Source: Rhabditoides inermis (lineage: Eukaryota > Nematoda > Chromadorea > Rhabditida > Rhabditidae). From it: a stretch of 64,000 bases of DNA. Where the stretch lies: assembly GCA_963966185.1 (NCBI GenBank), contig CAWZYM010000222.1:48501-112500 (forward strand), given 5' to 3'. Below, piece by piece: positions 22,686 through 36,400 of this stretch. Position 1 is the first letter of the stretch, and each line of letters opens with the position of its first letter. The position numbers and the translations under genes were made by a program. The notes below the pieces were generated by a model that saw only the letters and a list, made by a program, of their open reading frames with translations, did no database searches and was not told where the DNA came from.

Positions 22686-23806
22686 TATCTGTTCTTTTCT
22701 TAAGTTTTGTTTCACAAAATTACATTTTCATACACGTTCGCGATTCGCTGCGAGGATACCGACGCGCACCCGCTATTCGCCTCTCTCTCTCTCTCACTCT
22801 CACACAGAGAGGGCGGGGCGAAAGCGATTGTCCGACGCCCGCCCGAGCGACCGACACCAATCTCAATCCGCACTCGAATGCGGACTCTCCGTATCTCGCT
22901 TCAAAATCAAACAAACTCAATCCAACTTTCTATAACTCTATCGAATAGAGATGTGAATGCAATGCAACAGTGGAAATCACTTCAAAATGAGGAAAAGTGC
23001 TTCATCCATGAAAAGTCGTTTTTGAGTATTCTAGCGCGCGGGGACAACCAGTACAAATATCTGTTCTTTTCTTAAGTTTTGTTTCACAAAATTACATTTT
23101 CATACACGTTCGCGATTCGCTGCGAGGATACCGACGCGCACCCGCTATTCGCCTCTCTCTCTCTCTCTCACTCTCACACAGAGGGGGCGGGGCGAAAGCG
23201 ATTGTCCGACGCCCGCCCGAGCGACCGACACCAATCTCAATCCGCACTCGAATGCGGACTCTCCGTATCTCGCTTCAAAATCAAACAAACTCAATCCAAC
23301 TTTCTATAACTCTATCGAATAGAGATGTGAATGCAATGCAACAGTGGAAATCACTTCAAAATGAGGAAAAGTGCTTCATCCACGAAAAGTCGTTTTTGAG
23401 TATTCTAGCGCGCGGGGACAACCAGTACAAATATCTGTTCTTTTCTTAAGTTTTGTTTCACAAAATTACATTTTCATACACGTTCGCGATTCGCTGCGAG
23501 GATACCGACGCGCACCCGCAATTCGCCTCTCTCTCTCTCTCTCACTCTCACACAGAGGGGGCGGGGCGAAAGCGATTGTCCGACGCCCGCCCGAGCGACC
23601 GACACCAATCTCAATCCGCACTCGAATGCGGACTCTCCGTATCTCGCTTCAAATTCAAGCAAACTCAATCCAACTTTCTATAACTCTATCGAATAGAGAT
23701 GTGAATGCAATGCAACAGTGGAAATCACTTCAAAATGAGGAAAAGTGCTTCATCCATGAAACGTCGTTTTTGAGTATTCTAGCGCGCGGTGACAACCAGT
23801 ACAAAC
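22686..23806. repeat. 372-374 bp sequence in three tandem copies
   Basis: Copies start at about 22686, 23058 and 23432 with TATCTGTTCTTTTCTTAAG and end with CGGGGACAACCAGTACAAA. They are almost identical. Each has a CT tract whose length varies by 2 bp, a GC-rich block (GGGGCGAAAGCGATTGTCCG) and the palindrome CCGCACTCGAATGCGG. Small open frames occur but shift between copies with the CT tract, so they are unlikely to be coding. Confidence 0.85.
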
Positions 23807-24934
23807 GAGAGTCTAATTATTTTTCGGAAACAAAAAAGAGCTGGAAAATGACCTTTTTTCATTTCAATCATGTCTTATGACTTTTTGCATAGTTTTACTA
23901 GCCAACAACAAAACACCCATCATTCACTAATTCACATTTTTAGCAATTAGGAAATAGGGAAATAGGAAAATGTAATAGAAGCGAAGGGTTGTGATTCAAT
24001 TTTTGACAAATGACGCACAAAACGAATTTACAATTTATGCGATAGACTATTCCATAGGCGGATTCCCTGCACTACACAACACTACTCATTGATTGGCTAG
24101 CCTGACCGATGTGTGCGAGAGAGCTTCTAGCGTCATTAAACATGATTAAAACGGAAAATGAGAAAAGGGTGTTGTTGTTCGCGCTATTGTACAGCTTTTT
24201 ATGTTTTGAAAATGAAATTTTTCAGAATCGCTTTCGCACAGAGAAGATTTTTTTCGTGCTTTCATTTTTGATTGTTTCTTCTGTATGATAGGGTGTATTG
24301 CGGAGAATCAAATGACAAGGTTATCTTTTTCTCTCTCATAATTTCAAAGTAAGTGGTTTTTGTTTACGCTTTGAAGGATGTAAATATACTGGTAGTCTGC
24401 AAATATTCCCATGCTATACACATTACACAATCTGTGTTGAGGTTTTGATAAAACGGCTGGTCATATTTCAAGCCTGTTTCCATGCATTGTTTTCGCTTTT
24501 CAAAATGTATATATGTTACTAATGATCACTGACCTTAAAATGCTCTTTACTTTTATTAGTATCGTATTCTCTACTAATGCTCTACTATTATTCACATCGC
24601 GCATGACGGTTTGAATTGTCTAGACACATAACGTCACTTTTTCAAAAAGCCTCTCTCTCCTCTCTCTTCTCTCTCTTCCTTCCTCCTTTTCTCCCTCCCC
24701 TTCTTTCTATCTCTCTCTCCTGCTTATATGTCGCATTTCATTTCTTTATGCAACATCGGCCATTTTAGACTCACAGTTAGTAATGTCTGATTTGTCAGTA
24801 ATGTGTCAGTAATGTCTGATTTAATCTTTCTTTGATAATAGAAAACGAATGCGTGGCTCTTTTATGTTTTTTGTACTAGAAGTGAACTCGTATTTCTAAT
24901 CATCTTCCTCTGCTCAGTCTCTACTCTTGCATAC

Positions 24935-24992
<58 letters not shown>

Positions 24993-25483
24993 AAGAGGGA
25001 GAGGAAAGATATATTCTCTCGCGTCCACGTCGTGGTTATTATGTTTTGAGGATCCTTCACTTTAGTATTCCTTCCTTTCAGTTCACTCTCTGATTGCGTG
25101 AGTGCTACGTACTATAGCCAGTCCACAGTGCGAAAGCTAATTGTTTTCATGTGTGTTGTATACTGCGTCGTTTAACCTTTAATCAAATCATGATCGAGAA
25201 AATGCTCTCACAATAATTAGCTGCCTGTTTTTGCGATCTCTGCCTTGGAGACTAGTGCGACGCGACATTCGTAGATTGACGATTGGAACGGTTTCAATCT
25301 ATCGCCTTCTCATATCCCGCCCTCTTTCCTTTCATTCTAAAATTCGAGGCACTCACGTGCAACCTGTATTGTCTACGTATCATAGAAATACCACTGTACA
25401 TCATAGTAGTCACTGTACAATATATACTGTCACTGTGACATTAGCGTTCCGTTGTAATTCTACCGTAACCTCGTGATGTGCAG
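23807..25483. other. Intergenic region upstream of the secreted-peptide gene
   Basis: No gene recognised. CT-rich sequence at about 24650-24720, and (GA)n at about 24939-24989. The part nearest 25483 presumably contains the promoter of the small gene that follows. Confidence 0.45.
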
Positions 25484-25485
25484 GT

Positions 25486-26041
25486 ATGCTGTGCTGGGTG
25501 GTGTTCGCGTCTCTGCTACTGTCTGCTGGCGCCTTTCCAACGCACTCTCCTCAATTGGCATTCATGAACACACAAGAAGAGGCGATGCTCATGAAAATGT
25601 TGAAGTGGGTCACTGTACATAATATTACTTTATACTGATTATTCCTTTTATTGAAGTGGGTTACTGCTCATTATATTACAGTAGTCTAATTGTTCTTAAT
25701 TACAGTCTCGACAACCGGCCGCTATCCAGTATTCAATACAACTTACTGTCCCCTCAAGATTCAGATAGGTAAGTGTTGTTGTGAAAACCAATAATCGATC
25801 GATCAAACCACTTCTCACCTCACCGTAAGTAGAGCCAAAATATATCGATTAATATATCGTGTCCAGTGAAATACATATACAAACAACGTGCAGTTTGCTC
25901 AGTCCAAAACCAACAGAAAACAATGTATAAGTAACTATTCTAATTTAGTTCTCGTTCTCGCAACTGCTTCTTCTCTCCAGTACAATGTCTGTTGCGGAGG
26001 AGACGAAGCGACCGGTTCTAGAGACGCGTGTTTCTAGCTGA
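25486..26041 (+). CDS. Small secreted peptide precursor, 80 residues, three exons
   Basis: Family not recognised. Exons are 25486-25604, 25706-25768 and 25981-26041 (TGA), joined in consistent phase. The alternative donor at 25609 would create an immediate stop. A GATGTGCAG acceptor ends two bases before the ATG, suggesting trans-splicing or a 5'UTR intron. Residues 1-16 form a clear signal peptide (MLCWVVFASLLLSAGA). The mature part is short, has no Cys and contains PQLAFMNTQEEAMLMKMLN, LDNRPLSSIQYNLLS and EETKRPVLETRVSS. The single KR is a possible dibasic processing site. Composition fits a neuropeptide-like or other secreted precursor, but no C-terminal amidation Gly is present, so function is open. 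Confidence 0.65.
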
Positions 26042-26901
26042 TACAGTACTTCTATCAAGAGCTGATTCTGTCTGTTTTTTTCTTTCCATGAATAACCCAT
26101 CACTCACCACTTGTCTCGCTCAGTTTCGATAAACCTCGTTATTGTATTGTGTTACTAGTTTTCCTTTTGGAGTGAATCTTACAATTTTTTGTAGATGCAA
26201 ACACCATATCTGAATCTAAATGTTAACAATCCTATTCAAATTTGTAACAAATAACACCTATACTTAACATGTTAACATCTCGAATATGTATAGTACATGG
26301 AAAAAATACAATACAACAGGTTTTAAAGGGGAAAAAAGTGTTCTCGTTACTTGACAAATCATAGAGTCTGTGTTCTGATTTTTGGAAAAAAAGTTTTGAT
26401 ATAGGAGACATCACTTATGTTAGAATGAAACTGGAAATTTTCACAAAAACATTGTCAGGTGAAAAGAGTTCAACACCACTGATATAAAACGTCGTTTTTT
26501 TAGTTTGCTCGCTGACGTTTAAAGGGGAATCTAATCTCTAAGCTAAGCTGATTGTACAAACATCTCAACCGGCAAACAGTAACAAATTATGTATATACAA
26601 CTTATTGCATGATTGGTCATTAGTGTTTGATTTTTTGTCAGATGTGTGGGATTTGTACAATAAGAAAATAGAGAACTATACGTCTCGCCACGAGGAGATT
26701 ATGTCAGTATGCAACTGGGGCGCAACGCTCTATTTATCAAATCAAAGTGAACACTTTGCGAGTTTATTAGGTGATTGACTCTACTGACCAGCCTGACGTT
26801 TTGTATATTTCGAAATGCGATAATTTTCTTAAAACGAATTTAACGAAAACAGGTCTCATTCTTGCTGTCCAATTGCTTGATTTTTCACGATTATAATCGA
26901 T
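26042..26901. other. Intergenic AT-rich stretch, no gene seen
   Basis: No splice-supported frame on either strand and no canonical AATAAA close to the upstream stop. It ends at the target-site duplication of the SINE. Confidence 0.4.
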
Positions 26902-27297
26902 ATGCAGTATAGTGGGCCGGGTTGGCCAAGTGGATAGCGTCGCAGCTTGCTAAGCGTACGGTCGCTGGTTCGATTCCCCTCACGGGCAATTGTTCTGCCG
27001 AACTCCACTACATACCTTCCGGTGGGACGCGTGAACTCACTCTTACCCTCTGAGAGCCATACCATCGGCGGCGGCAGTCTTACAAGATCTTCTACCACGC
27101 CTCGCATCCGGAACTGGTCACTTCGCGATGTTCACGCTCATCTACCATGAACAGTCAGGACTCGCGCTGCACTGTTCCAGCCAAGGAGCCCCAATACCCC
27201 ACTGTAGAATTGTGTGTGCTTCCAGATAACCCATCATGCTACCATTGTATGTACATGTCGGAATCAGGCTGATAAACAACAAACAACATGCAGTATA
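26902..27297 (+). mobile_element. tRNA-derived SINE with 10-bp target-site duplication
   Basis: The body at 26912-27287 (376 bp) is flanked by perfect direct repeats ATGCAGTATA at 26902-26911 and 27288-27297. Near its 5' end are RNA polymerase III promoter boxes: A box TGGCCAAGTGG (26922-26932) and B box GGTTCGATTCC (26967-26977), at normal tRNA spacing. The T and acceptor stems do not pair properly, so it is not a working tRNA gene. After about 300 bp of unrelated body the element ends in an AAACAACAAACAAC-type simple tail. Intact duplications suggest recent retroposition. The element lies about 120 bp upstream of the first mucin exon proposed below. Confidence 0.85.
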
Positions 27298-27412
27298 ATT
27301 CATGTCAGTAACATTTGTCGATATTGAAGACACGATGGATTTTGTAGTTGGATAGAAGATGAAATGACGACCGATCCCGTCGTCTGTCAAATAACCCACC
27401 TCAAGAGATGGG

Positions 27413-30400
27413 ATGATGCAGACGTGCGCATTGTCTGGTTCCTTCCTCTGTCCTTCCCCTTCCATTCTCCCGTCTGTCATTTCCCTCTCCTCCCCTGCCC
27501 CGAGTGGCCGCATGCGACGATGCGACCACCACCACATCTCTTCCCCATACTACTATGGGTGCGTGTCTTCGCTACGTTTCTTATTTTCTTACCAATTTTT
27601 CGAGGGGGTTCTCACATCTCTCAAAGTTTTTTCTTTGGCTCGAAATCGCCGAAAATAGAGGCGGCGGGGCCGAATCACACACTCTCACTGTCATAATGAC
27701 ATTTTATGCATTTTTGTTTTGAAATATATGATGATATGTGATATTCAGCCAAAGTACCGTGATAGAAACGTTTTTTTCCGACGTCACCATTATGGCATCA
27801 TCAAGGACATACAAAATACAATGTAACGATGTGACAAAAAACTGATTTTTGTGATTTTGCTTCTCCTACTACAGTAATTTCCAACTTTGTCTAGCAATCC
27901 TAGGAATAAGGCGCATTTGCATAATTTTCTCATCGATCTGCGTCATTTCTTCCGGCCAGAGACAATTTGTTTACCACAAAAACGGCGAACCCACTATAGT
28001 TTGCCGGGTCCTCCGGGTCACTAACATGGAATTTAATGTGTTTCCTTTTCTGAAAGCATCAAAGCTATGTTTATCGATCGGAAATCACGCCTAAATCGGG
28101 CTCCATGGATAAAATGGGCTGTGTTGGGCCATCGGTCTGTCAATTTCCACTCATTAAAACACACAAATGCTATTGTTGAGTCTTTCAGGTATTGACATTA
28201 GTCTGGAGATCACATTCCGGAGACTCCGTAGAACTATTATTATCAACGACGACTGCCTCAACAACAACTGGCGGCGCGAAAAGCACGACTACGGCTGATC
28301 AGTCCTCCACAACGACTGCGTCCACAACAACTGGCGCCAAAAGCAAAACTACGGCTGATCAAACCTCCACAGCGACTGCCTCAAATACAACTGGCGCGAA
28401 GAGCACGACTACGGCTGATCAGACCTTTACGACGACTGCGTCCACAACAACTGGCGCCAAGAGCACAACTACGGCTGATCAAACCTCCACAACGACTGTC
28501 TCAACTACAACTGGCGCGAAAAGCACGACTACGGCTGATCAGACCCCTACGACGACTGCGTCCACAACAAATGGCGCCAAGAGCACAACTACGGCTGATC
28601 AATCCTCCACAACGACTGCGTCCACAACAATTGGCGCCAAGAGCACAACTACGGCTGATCCTACCTCTACAACGACGTCCTCAACAACAACTGGCGCCAA
28701 GAGCACAACTACGGCTGATCAAACCTCCACAACGACTGCCTCAACTACAACTGGCGCGAAAAGCACGACTACGGCTGATCAGACCCCTACGACGACTGCG
28801 TCCACAACAACTGGCGCCAAGAGCACAACTACGGCTGATCAGTTCTCCACAACGACTGCGTCCACAACAACTGACGCAAAGAGCACAACTACGGCTAACC
28901 AAACCTCCACAACGACTGCCTCAACTACAACTGGCGCGAATAGCACGACTACGGCTGATCAGACCTCTACGACGACTGCCTCAACAACAACTGGCGCCAA
29001 AAGCACGACTACGGCTGATCAGACCTCCACAACGACTGCGTCCGCAACAACTGGCGCCAAGAGCACAACTACGGCTGACCAGTCCTCCACAACAACTGCG
29101 TCCACAACAACTGGCGCCAAGAGCACAACTACGGCTAACCAAACCTCCACAACGACTGCCTCAACTACAACTGGCGCGAAGAGCACAACTACGGCTGATA
29201 AGACCTCTACGACGACTGCGTCCACAACAACTGGCGCCAAGAGCACATTTACGGCTGATCAGTCCTCCACAACAACTGCGTCCACAACAACTGGCGCCAA
29301 GAGCACAACTACGGCTGATCAGTCCTCCACAACAACTGCGTCCACAACAACTGGCGCCAAGAGCACAACTACGGCTGATCCTACCTCTACAACGACTGCC
29401 TCAACAACAACTGGCGCGAAGAGCACGACTATGGCTGATCAGATCTCCACAAAGACTGCGTCCACAACAACTGGAGCCAAGAGCACGACTACGGCTGATC
29501 AAACCTCCACGACGACTGCGTCCACAACAACTGGCGCCAAGAGCACAACTACGGCTGATCAAGCCTCCACAACGACTGCCTCAACTACAACTGGCGCGAA
29601 AAGCACGACTACGGCTGAGAAGATCTCTACGACGACTGCGTCCACAACAACTGGCGCCAAGATCACAACTACGGCTGATCAGACCTCTACGACGACTGTC
29701 TCAACAACAACTGGCGCCAAAAGCACGACTACGGCTGATCAGACCTCCACAACGACTGCGTTCACAACAACTGGCGCCAAAAGCACGACTACGGCTGAGC
29801 CTACCTCTACAACGACTGCCTCAACACCAACTGGCGCGAAGAGCACCACAACGGCTGATCAAACCTTCACAACGACTGCCTCAACTACAAGTGGCGCCAA
29901 GAGCACAACTACGGCTGATCCTACCTCCACAACGATTGCGTCCACAACAACTGGCGCGAAGAGCACCACAACGGCTGATCAAACCTCCACAACGACTGCC
30001 TCAACTACAATTGGCGTGAAGAGCACGACTACGGCTGATCAGACCTCTACGACGACTGCGTCCACAACCACTGGCGCCAAGAGCACGACTACGGCTGATC
30101 AGACCTCTATGACGTCTGCCTCAACAACAACTGGCGCGAAGAGCACGACTACGGTTATTCAGACCTCTACGACGACTGCCTCAACATCAACAACTGGCGT
30201 CAAAAGCACGACTACGGTTGATCAAACCTCAACAACGAATGCGTCCACAACAACTGGAGACAAGAGCACGACTACGGCTGATCAAACCTCCACAACGACT
30301 GCGTCCACAACAACTGGCGCCAAGAGCACAACTACGGCTGTTCCTACCTTCACAACGACGTCCTCAACAACAACTGGCACCAAAAGCACGACTACGGCTG

Positions 30401-33400
30401 ATCCTACCTCTACAACGACGTCCTCGACAACAACTGGCGCCAAAAGCACAACTACGGCTGATCAGACCTTCACAACGACTGCGTCCATAACAACTGGCGC
30501 CAAGAGCACAACTACGGCTGATCAGTCCTCCACAACGACTGCGTTCACAACAACTGGCGCCAAGAGCACAACTACGGCTGATCCTACCTCTACAACGACT
30601 GCCTCAACAACAACTGGCGCGAAGAGCACCACAACGGCTGATCAAACCTCTACGACAACTGCGTCCACAACAACTGGCGCCAAGAGCACGACTACGGCTG
30701 ATCAGACCTCTACGACGTCTGCCTCAACAACAACTGGCGCCAAAAGCACAACTTCGGCTGATCCTACCTCTACAACGACTGCGTCCACAACAACTGGCGT
30801 CAAGAGCACAACTACGGCTGACCCTACCTCTACAACGACGTCCTCAACAACAACTGGCGCCAAGAGCACAACTACGGCTGATCAAACCTCCACAACGACT
30901 GCCTCAACTACAACTGGCGCGAAAAGCACGACTACGGCTGATCAGACTTCTACGACGTCTGCCTCAACAACAACTGGCGCGAAGAGCACGACTACGGCTG
31001 ATCAGACCTCTACGACGACTGCCTCAACAACAACAACTGGCGCCAAAAGCACGATTACGGCTGATCAGACCTCCACAACGACTGCGTCCACAACAACTGG
31101 CGCCAAGAGCACAACTACGGCTGATCCTACCTCTATAACGACTGCTTCAACAACAACTGGCGCGAAGAGCACCACAACAGCTGATCAAACCTCCACGACG
31201 ACTGCTTCAACAACAATTGGCGCAAATAGCACGACTACGGCTGAACAGACCTCTACGACGACTGCGTCCACAACAACTGGCGCCAAGAGCACGACTACGG
31301 TTGATCAGACCTCCACAACGACTGCGTTCACAACAACTGGCGCCAAGAACACAACTACGGCTGATCCTACCTCTATAACGACTGCCTCAACAACAACTGG
31401 CGCGAAGAGCACCACAACGGCTGATCAGACCTTTACGACGACTGCGTCCACAACAACTGGCGCCAAGAGCACGACTACGGCTGATCAGATCTCCACAACG
31501 ACTGCGTTCACAACAACTGGCGCCAAGAGCACAACTACGGCTGAGCCTACCTCTACAACGACTGCCTCAACAACAATCGGCGCGAAGAGCACTACAACGG
31601 CTAATCAAACCTCCACAACGACTGCCTCAACTACAACTGGCGCGAAGAGCACGACTGCGGCTGATCAGACCTCGACGACGACTGCGTCCACAACAACTGA
31701 CGCCAAGAGCACGACTACGGCTGATCAGACCTCCACAACGACTGCGTCCACAACAACTGGCGCCAAGAGCACAACTACGGCTGATCCTACCTCTACAACG
31801 ACTGCCTCAACAACAACTGGCGCGAAGAGCACCACAACGGCTGATCAAACCTCTACGACGACTGCGTCCACAACAACTGGCGCCAAGAGCACGACTACGG
31901 CTGATCAGACCTCTACGACGTCTGCCTCAACAACAACTGGCGCGAAGAGCACGACTACGGCTAATCCTACCTCTACAACGACTGCGTCCACAACAACTGG
32001 CGCCAAGAGCACAACTACGGCTGAGCCTACCTCTACAACGACTGCCTCAACAACAACTGGCGCGAAGAGCACTACAACGGCTGAACAAACCTCCACAACG
32101 ACTGCCTCAACTACAACTGGCGCGAAGAGCACGACTGCGGCTGATCAGACCTCTACGACGACTGCGTTCACAACAACTGGCGCCAAGAGCACAACTACGG
32201 CTGAGCCTACCTCTACAACGACTGCCTCAACAACAATCGGCGCGAAGAGCACTACAACGGCTAATCAAACCTCCACAACGACTGCCTCAACTACAACTGG
32301 CGCGAAGAGCACGACTGCGGCTGATCAGACCTCGACGACGACTGCGTCCACAACAACTGACGCCAAGAGCACGACTACGGCTGATCAGACCTCCACAACG
32401 ACTGCGTCCACAACAACTGGCGCCAAGAGCACAACTACGGCTGATCCTACCTCTACAACGACTGCCTCAACAACAACTGGCGCGAAGAGCACCACAACGG
32501 CTGATCAAACCTCTACGACGACTGCGTCCACAACAACTGGCGCCAAGAGCACGACTACGGCTGATCAGACCTCTACGACGTCTGCCTCAACAACAACTGG
32601 CGCGAAGAGCACGACTACGGCTAATCCTACCTCTACAACGACTGCGTCCACAACAACTGGCGCCAAGAGCACAACTACGGCTGAGCCTACCTCTACAACG
32701 ACTGCCTCAACAACAACTGGCGCGAAGAGCACTACAACGGCTGAACAAACCTCCACAACGACTGCCTCAACTACAACTGGCGCGAAGAGCACGACTGCGG
32801 CTGATCAGACCTCTACGACGACTGCGTCCACAACAACTGACGCCGAGAGCACGACTACGGCTGATCACACCTCCACAACGACTGCGTCCACAACAACTGG
32901 CGCCAAGAGCACAACTACGGCTGATCCTACCTCTACAACGACTGCGTCCACAACAACTGACGCCAAGAGCACGACTACGGCTGATCAGACCTCTACGACG
33001 TCTGCCTCCACAACAACTGGCGCGAAGAGCACGACTACGGATGATCAGACCTCTACGACGACTGCCTCAACAACAACTGGCGCCAAAAGCACGACTACGG
33101 CTGATCAGACCTCCACAACGACTGCGTCCACAACAACTGGCGCCAAGAGCACAACTACGGCTGATCAGTCCTCCACAACAACTGCGTCCACAACAACTGG
33201 CGCCAAGAGCACGACTACGGCTGATCAGACCTCTATGACAACTGCCTCAACAACAACTGGCGCGAAGAGCACGACTACGGCTGATCAGACCTCTACGGCG
33301 ACTGCCTCAACAACAACTGGCGCCAAAAGCACGACTACGGCTGATCAGACCTCCACAACGACTGCGTCCACAACAACTGGCGCCAAGAGCACAACTACGG

Positions 33401-36400
33401 CTGATCAGTCCTCCACAACAACTGCGTCCACAACAACTGGCGCCAAGAGCACAACTACGGCTGATCCTACTTTTACAACGACTGCCTCAACAACAACTGG
33501 CGCGAAGAGCACAACAACGGCTGATCAAACATCCACAACGACTGCCTCAACTACAACTGGCGCGAAGAGCACAACTACGGCTGATAAGACTTCTACGACG
33601 ACTGCGTCCACAACAACTGGCGCCAAGAGCACGACTACGGCTGATCAGACCTCCACAACGACTGCGTCTACAACAACTGGCGCCAAGAGCACAACTACGG
33701 CTGATCAGTTCTCCACAACGACTGCGTCCACAACAACTGGCGCCAAGAGCACAACTACGGCTGATCCTACCTCTACAACGACTGCCTCAACAACAACTGG
33801 CGCGAAAAGCACCACAACGGCTGATCAAACCTCTACGACGACTGCGTCAACAACAACTGGCGCCAAAAGCACGACTACGGCTGATCAGATCTCCACAACG
33901 ACTGCGTTCACAACAATTGGCGCCATAAGCACGACTACGGCTGATCAGACTTCTACGACGTCTGCCTCAACAACAACTGGCGCGAAGAGCACGACTACGG
34001 CTGATCAGACCTCTACGACGACTGCCTCAACAACAACAACTGGCGCCAAAAGCACGACTACGGCTGATCAGACCTCCACAACGACTGCGTCCACAACAAC
34101 TGGCGCCAAGAGCACAACTACGGCTGATTCTACCTCTATAACGACTGCCTCAACAACAACTGGCGCGAAGAGCACCACAACAACTGATCAAACCTCCACA
34201 ACGACTGCGTCAACAACAATTGGCGCAAATAGCACGACTACGGCTGAACAGACCTTTACGACGACTGCGTCCACAACAACTGGCGCCAAGAGCACGACTA
34301 CGGCTGATCAGACCTCCACAACGACTGCGTCCACAACAACTGGCGCCATGAACACAACTACGGCTGATCCTACCTCTATAACGACTGCCTCAACAACAAC
34401 TGGCGTGAAGAGCACCACAACAGCTGATCAAACCTCCACAACGACTGCCGCAACAACAACTGGTGCGAATAGCACGACTACGGCTGATCAGACCTCTACG
34501 ACGACTGCGTCCACAACAACTGGCGTCAAGAGCACGACTACGGCTGATCAGATCTCCACAACGACTGCGTTCACAACAACTGGCGCCAAGAGCACAACTA
34601 CGGCTGAGCCTACCTCTACAACGACTGCCTCAACAACAACTGGCGCGAAGAGCACTACAACAGCTGATCAAACCTCCACAACGACTGCGTCCACAACAAC
34701 TGACGCCAAGAGCACGACTACGGCTGATCAGACCTCCACAACAACTGCGTCCACAACAACTGGCGCCAAGAGCACAACTACGGCTCATCCTACCTCTACA
34801 ACGACTGCCTCAACAACAACTGGCGCGAAGAGCACCACAACGGCTGATCAAACCTCTACGACGACTGCGTCCACAACAACTGGCGCCAAGAGCACGACTA
34901 CGGCTGATCAGACCTCTACGACGTCTGCCTCAACAACAACTGGCGCGAAGAGCACGACTACGGCTGATCCTACCTCTACAACGACTGCGTCCACAACAAC
35001 TGGCGTCAAGAGCACAACTACGGCTGATCCTACCTCTACAACGACGTCCTCAACAACAACTGGCGCCCAGAGCACAACTACGGCTGATCGAACCTCCACA
35101 ACGACTGCCTCAACTACAACTGGCGCGAAAAGCATGACTACGGCTGATCAGACCCCTACGACGACTGCGTCCACAACAACTGGCGCCAAGAGCACGACTA
35201 CGGCTGATCAGACCTCCACAACGACTGCGTCCAGAACAACTGGCGCCAAGAGCACAACTACGGCTGATCCTACCTCTACAACGACTGCCTCAACAACAAC
35301 TGGCGCGAAAAGCACCACAACGGCTGATCAAACCTCTACGACGACTGCGTCAACAACAACTGGCGCCAAAAGCACGACTACGGCTGATCAGATCTTCACA
35401 ACGACTGCGTTCACAACAACTGGCGCCAAAAGCACGACTACGGCTGATCAGACTTCTACGACGTCTGCCTCAACAACAACTGGCGCGAAGAGCACGACTA
35501 CGGCTGATCAGACCTCTACGACGACTGCCTCAACAACAACTGGCGCGAAGAGCACGACTACGGCTGATCAGACCTCTACGACGACTGCCTCAACAACAAC
35601 AACTGGCGCCAAAAGCACGACTACGGCTGATCAGACCTCCACAACGACTGCGTCCACAACAACTGGCGCCAAGAGCACAACTACGGCTGATTCTACCTCT
35701 ATAACGACTGCCTCAACAACAACTGGCGCGAAGAGCACCACAACAACTGATCAGACCTCTACGACGACTGCCTCAACAACAACAACTGGCGCCAAGAGCA
35801 CGACTACGGCTGATCAGACCTCCACAACGACTCCGTCCACAACAACTGGCGCCAAGAACACAACTACGGCTGATCCTACCTCTATAACGACTGCCTCAAC
35901 AACAACTGGCGCGAAGAGCACCACAACAGCTGATCAAACCTCCACAACGACTGCCGCAACAACAACTGGTGCGAATAGCACGACTACGGCTGATCAGACC
36001 TCTACGACGACTGCGTCCACAACAACTGGCGTCAAGAGCACGACTACGGCTGATCAGATCTCCACAACGACTGCGTTCACAACAACTGGCGCCAAGAGCA
36101 CAACTACGGCTGAGCCTGGCTCTACAACGACTGCCTCAACAACAACTGACGCGAAGAGCACTACAACAGCTGATCAAACCTCCACAACGACTGCCTCAAC
36201 TACAACTGGCGCGAAGAGCACGACTGCGGCTGATCAGACCTCTACGACGACTGCGTCCACAACAACTGGCGTCAAGAGCACGACTACGGCTGATCAGACC
36301 TCCACAACAACTGCGTCCACAACAACTGGCGCCAAGAGCACAACTACGGCTGATCCTACCTCTACAACAACTGGCGAGAAGAGCAAGACTACGGCTGATC

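Noticed and set aside
22707..23683. Three similar 76-122 codon frames in the 372-bp repeats
   Set aside because: The frame changes with CT-tract length between copies, and the protein has no features. They read as repeat DNA rather than a gene family.
26912..26984. A tRNA gene
   Set aside because: A and B boxes are present, but the T and acceptor stems do not pair and the sequence continues into a SINE body with a tail and flanking duplications.
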